In this document: positions 8,088 through 8,623 of the stretch, one piece after another
How the letters are laid out: each line of letters starts with the position of its first letter
How positions within the stretch are numbered: the first letter of the stretch is position 1
Source of the DNA: JBBRLA01 sp038231615
GTDB taxonomy: Bacteria > Myxococcota_A > Polyangia > Palsa-1104 > JAEUJZ01
NCBI GenBank assembly: GCA_038231615.1
Contig: JBBRLA010000357.1
Span: 1-8,623 of the forward strand
Length of the DNA stretch: 8,623 nt
Direction: 5' to 3'
Notes under the pieces: generated by a model
What the model saw: the letters and a program-made list of their open reading frames with translations, nothing else
The model's database searches: none
Told to the model about the DNA's origin: nothing
Program-made: the position numbers and the translations under genes

Positions 8088-8623
8088 GCGCGCTACAAGC
8101 GGAGGACGATCGGGCGGCAGTCGACCCGGCGCATGGTCCTGTGGCCGGTGGGCGTAGTGGGAGGCATCGCGCTCCTGCTCTTCGCCGGCCTCTACTTGCT
8201 GGACTTCTACCTCGCCGTGCCCCGCCCCGTGGGGGGGCCGCTCTGGCAGCTCTTCCACTACGACGTGGAGACCGCCGAGAATGCCCTGGGCACTCTGGCG
8301 CAGGTGGTGGTGGCCGTTCTGGGCATCGTCATCACCGTGGTCAGCATCGTGGTGCAGCTGGCGGCGAACCGCTACACCCCGCGCATCACCGACATGTTCT
8401 TCCGCGACCGGACCAACCTGGGCCTGCTCGGGTTCTTCGTCACCACCTGCATCTCGGCCACCTGGGTGTCGCTATCGGTGGGCCGCGGCTTCATGCCCCA
8501 TCGCTCCATCGCCGCCACCCTCTTTCTGGTGACCTTGAGCCTGCTCCTCATGATCCCCTATTTCGCCTACGTCTTCGACTTTCTCGACCCCGAAAAGATC
8601 ATCACCCGCATCCGCGAGCAGGC
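8085..8623 (+). CDS. DUF2254-type integral membrane protein, 3' end outside the window
   Basis: The frame is open from ATG 8085 to the window end, giving 179 residues and no stop. A basic N-terminus (MARYKRRTIGRQSTRR) precedes a first membrane helix (about 17-44), then a soluble loop, a second helix (about 68-93), a third (about 111-131) and a fourth (about 142-166). The segment after helix 2, VQLAANRYTPRITDMFFRD (90-108), followed by LGLLGFFVTT, resembles the DUF2254 family, whose members share an S/A-x-(R/Q)-Y-x-P-R motif, then an acidic residue and a Leu-Gly-rich helix; this assignment is from memory. DUF2254 proteins are predicted inner-membrane proteins of unknown function. Codon bias matches the nuo genes. 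It lies 12 bases after the regulator and is probably in the same transcript. The start could instead be Met17 (8133), but that would cut the basic leader. Confidence 0.8.
   Translation, partial: MARYKRRTIGRQSTRRMVLWPVGVVGGIALLLFAGLYLLDFYLAVPRPVGGPLWQLFHYDVETAENALGTLAQVVVAVLGIVITVVSIVVQLAANRYTPRITDMFFRDRTNLGLLGFFVTTCISATWVSLSVGRGFMPHRSIAATLFLVTLSLLLMIPYFAYVFDFLDPEKIITRIREQ

Overview
The window is high-GC DNA with a strong preference for G or C at third codon positions, and every gene I support lies on the + strand. Gene content (a NuoL-NuoM-NuoN tail end of a complex I operon, followed by an NtrC-type sigma-54 activator and a DUF2254 membrane protein) suggests the chromosome of a Gram-negative bacterium. 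A deltaproteobacterium or myxobacterium-like lineage is my best guess, but that is inference from style only.

Region 1 (1-5494) is the distal end of a nuo operon. nuoL lacks its first codons at the window edge, nuoM follows after 9 bases, and nuoN overlaps the nuoM stop by 4 bases (ATGA). The three products are the antiporter-like proton-pumping subunits of NADH:quinone oxidoreductase, and each retains the key membrane Glu/Lys residues. NuoL is unusual: after its last membrane helix it carries about 85 extra residues that look like a PKD-type beta-sandwich domain, expected on the periplasmic face.

Region 2 (5495-5984) is a 490-base gap without a convincing gene. It opens, one base after the nuoN stop, with a 118-base near-perfect inverted repeat (5496-5613). 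Next come three GGCTGACG octamers, a 35-base direct repeat in two copies, and a short AT-rich stretch before the next gene that may hold its promoter.

Region 3 (5985-8072) encodes an orphan NtrC-family response regulator with receiver, AAA+ and Fis-type HTH modules, all with their signature residues. Its C-terminus is odd: about 155 residues of Ala/Glu/Gly/Ser heptads encoded by a 21/24-base minisatellite that also shows 87-base and 45-base higher-order periods. The codon bias of this tail does not fit the frame in which it is read.

Region 4 (8085 to the window end) is the start of a DUF2254-type integral membrane protein, 12 bases after the regulator and probably co-transcribed with it. The two points most worth following are the NuoL-PKD fusion and the repeat tail on the regulator; the large palindrome after nuoN is third.
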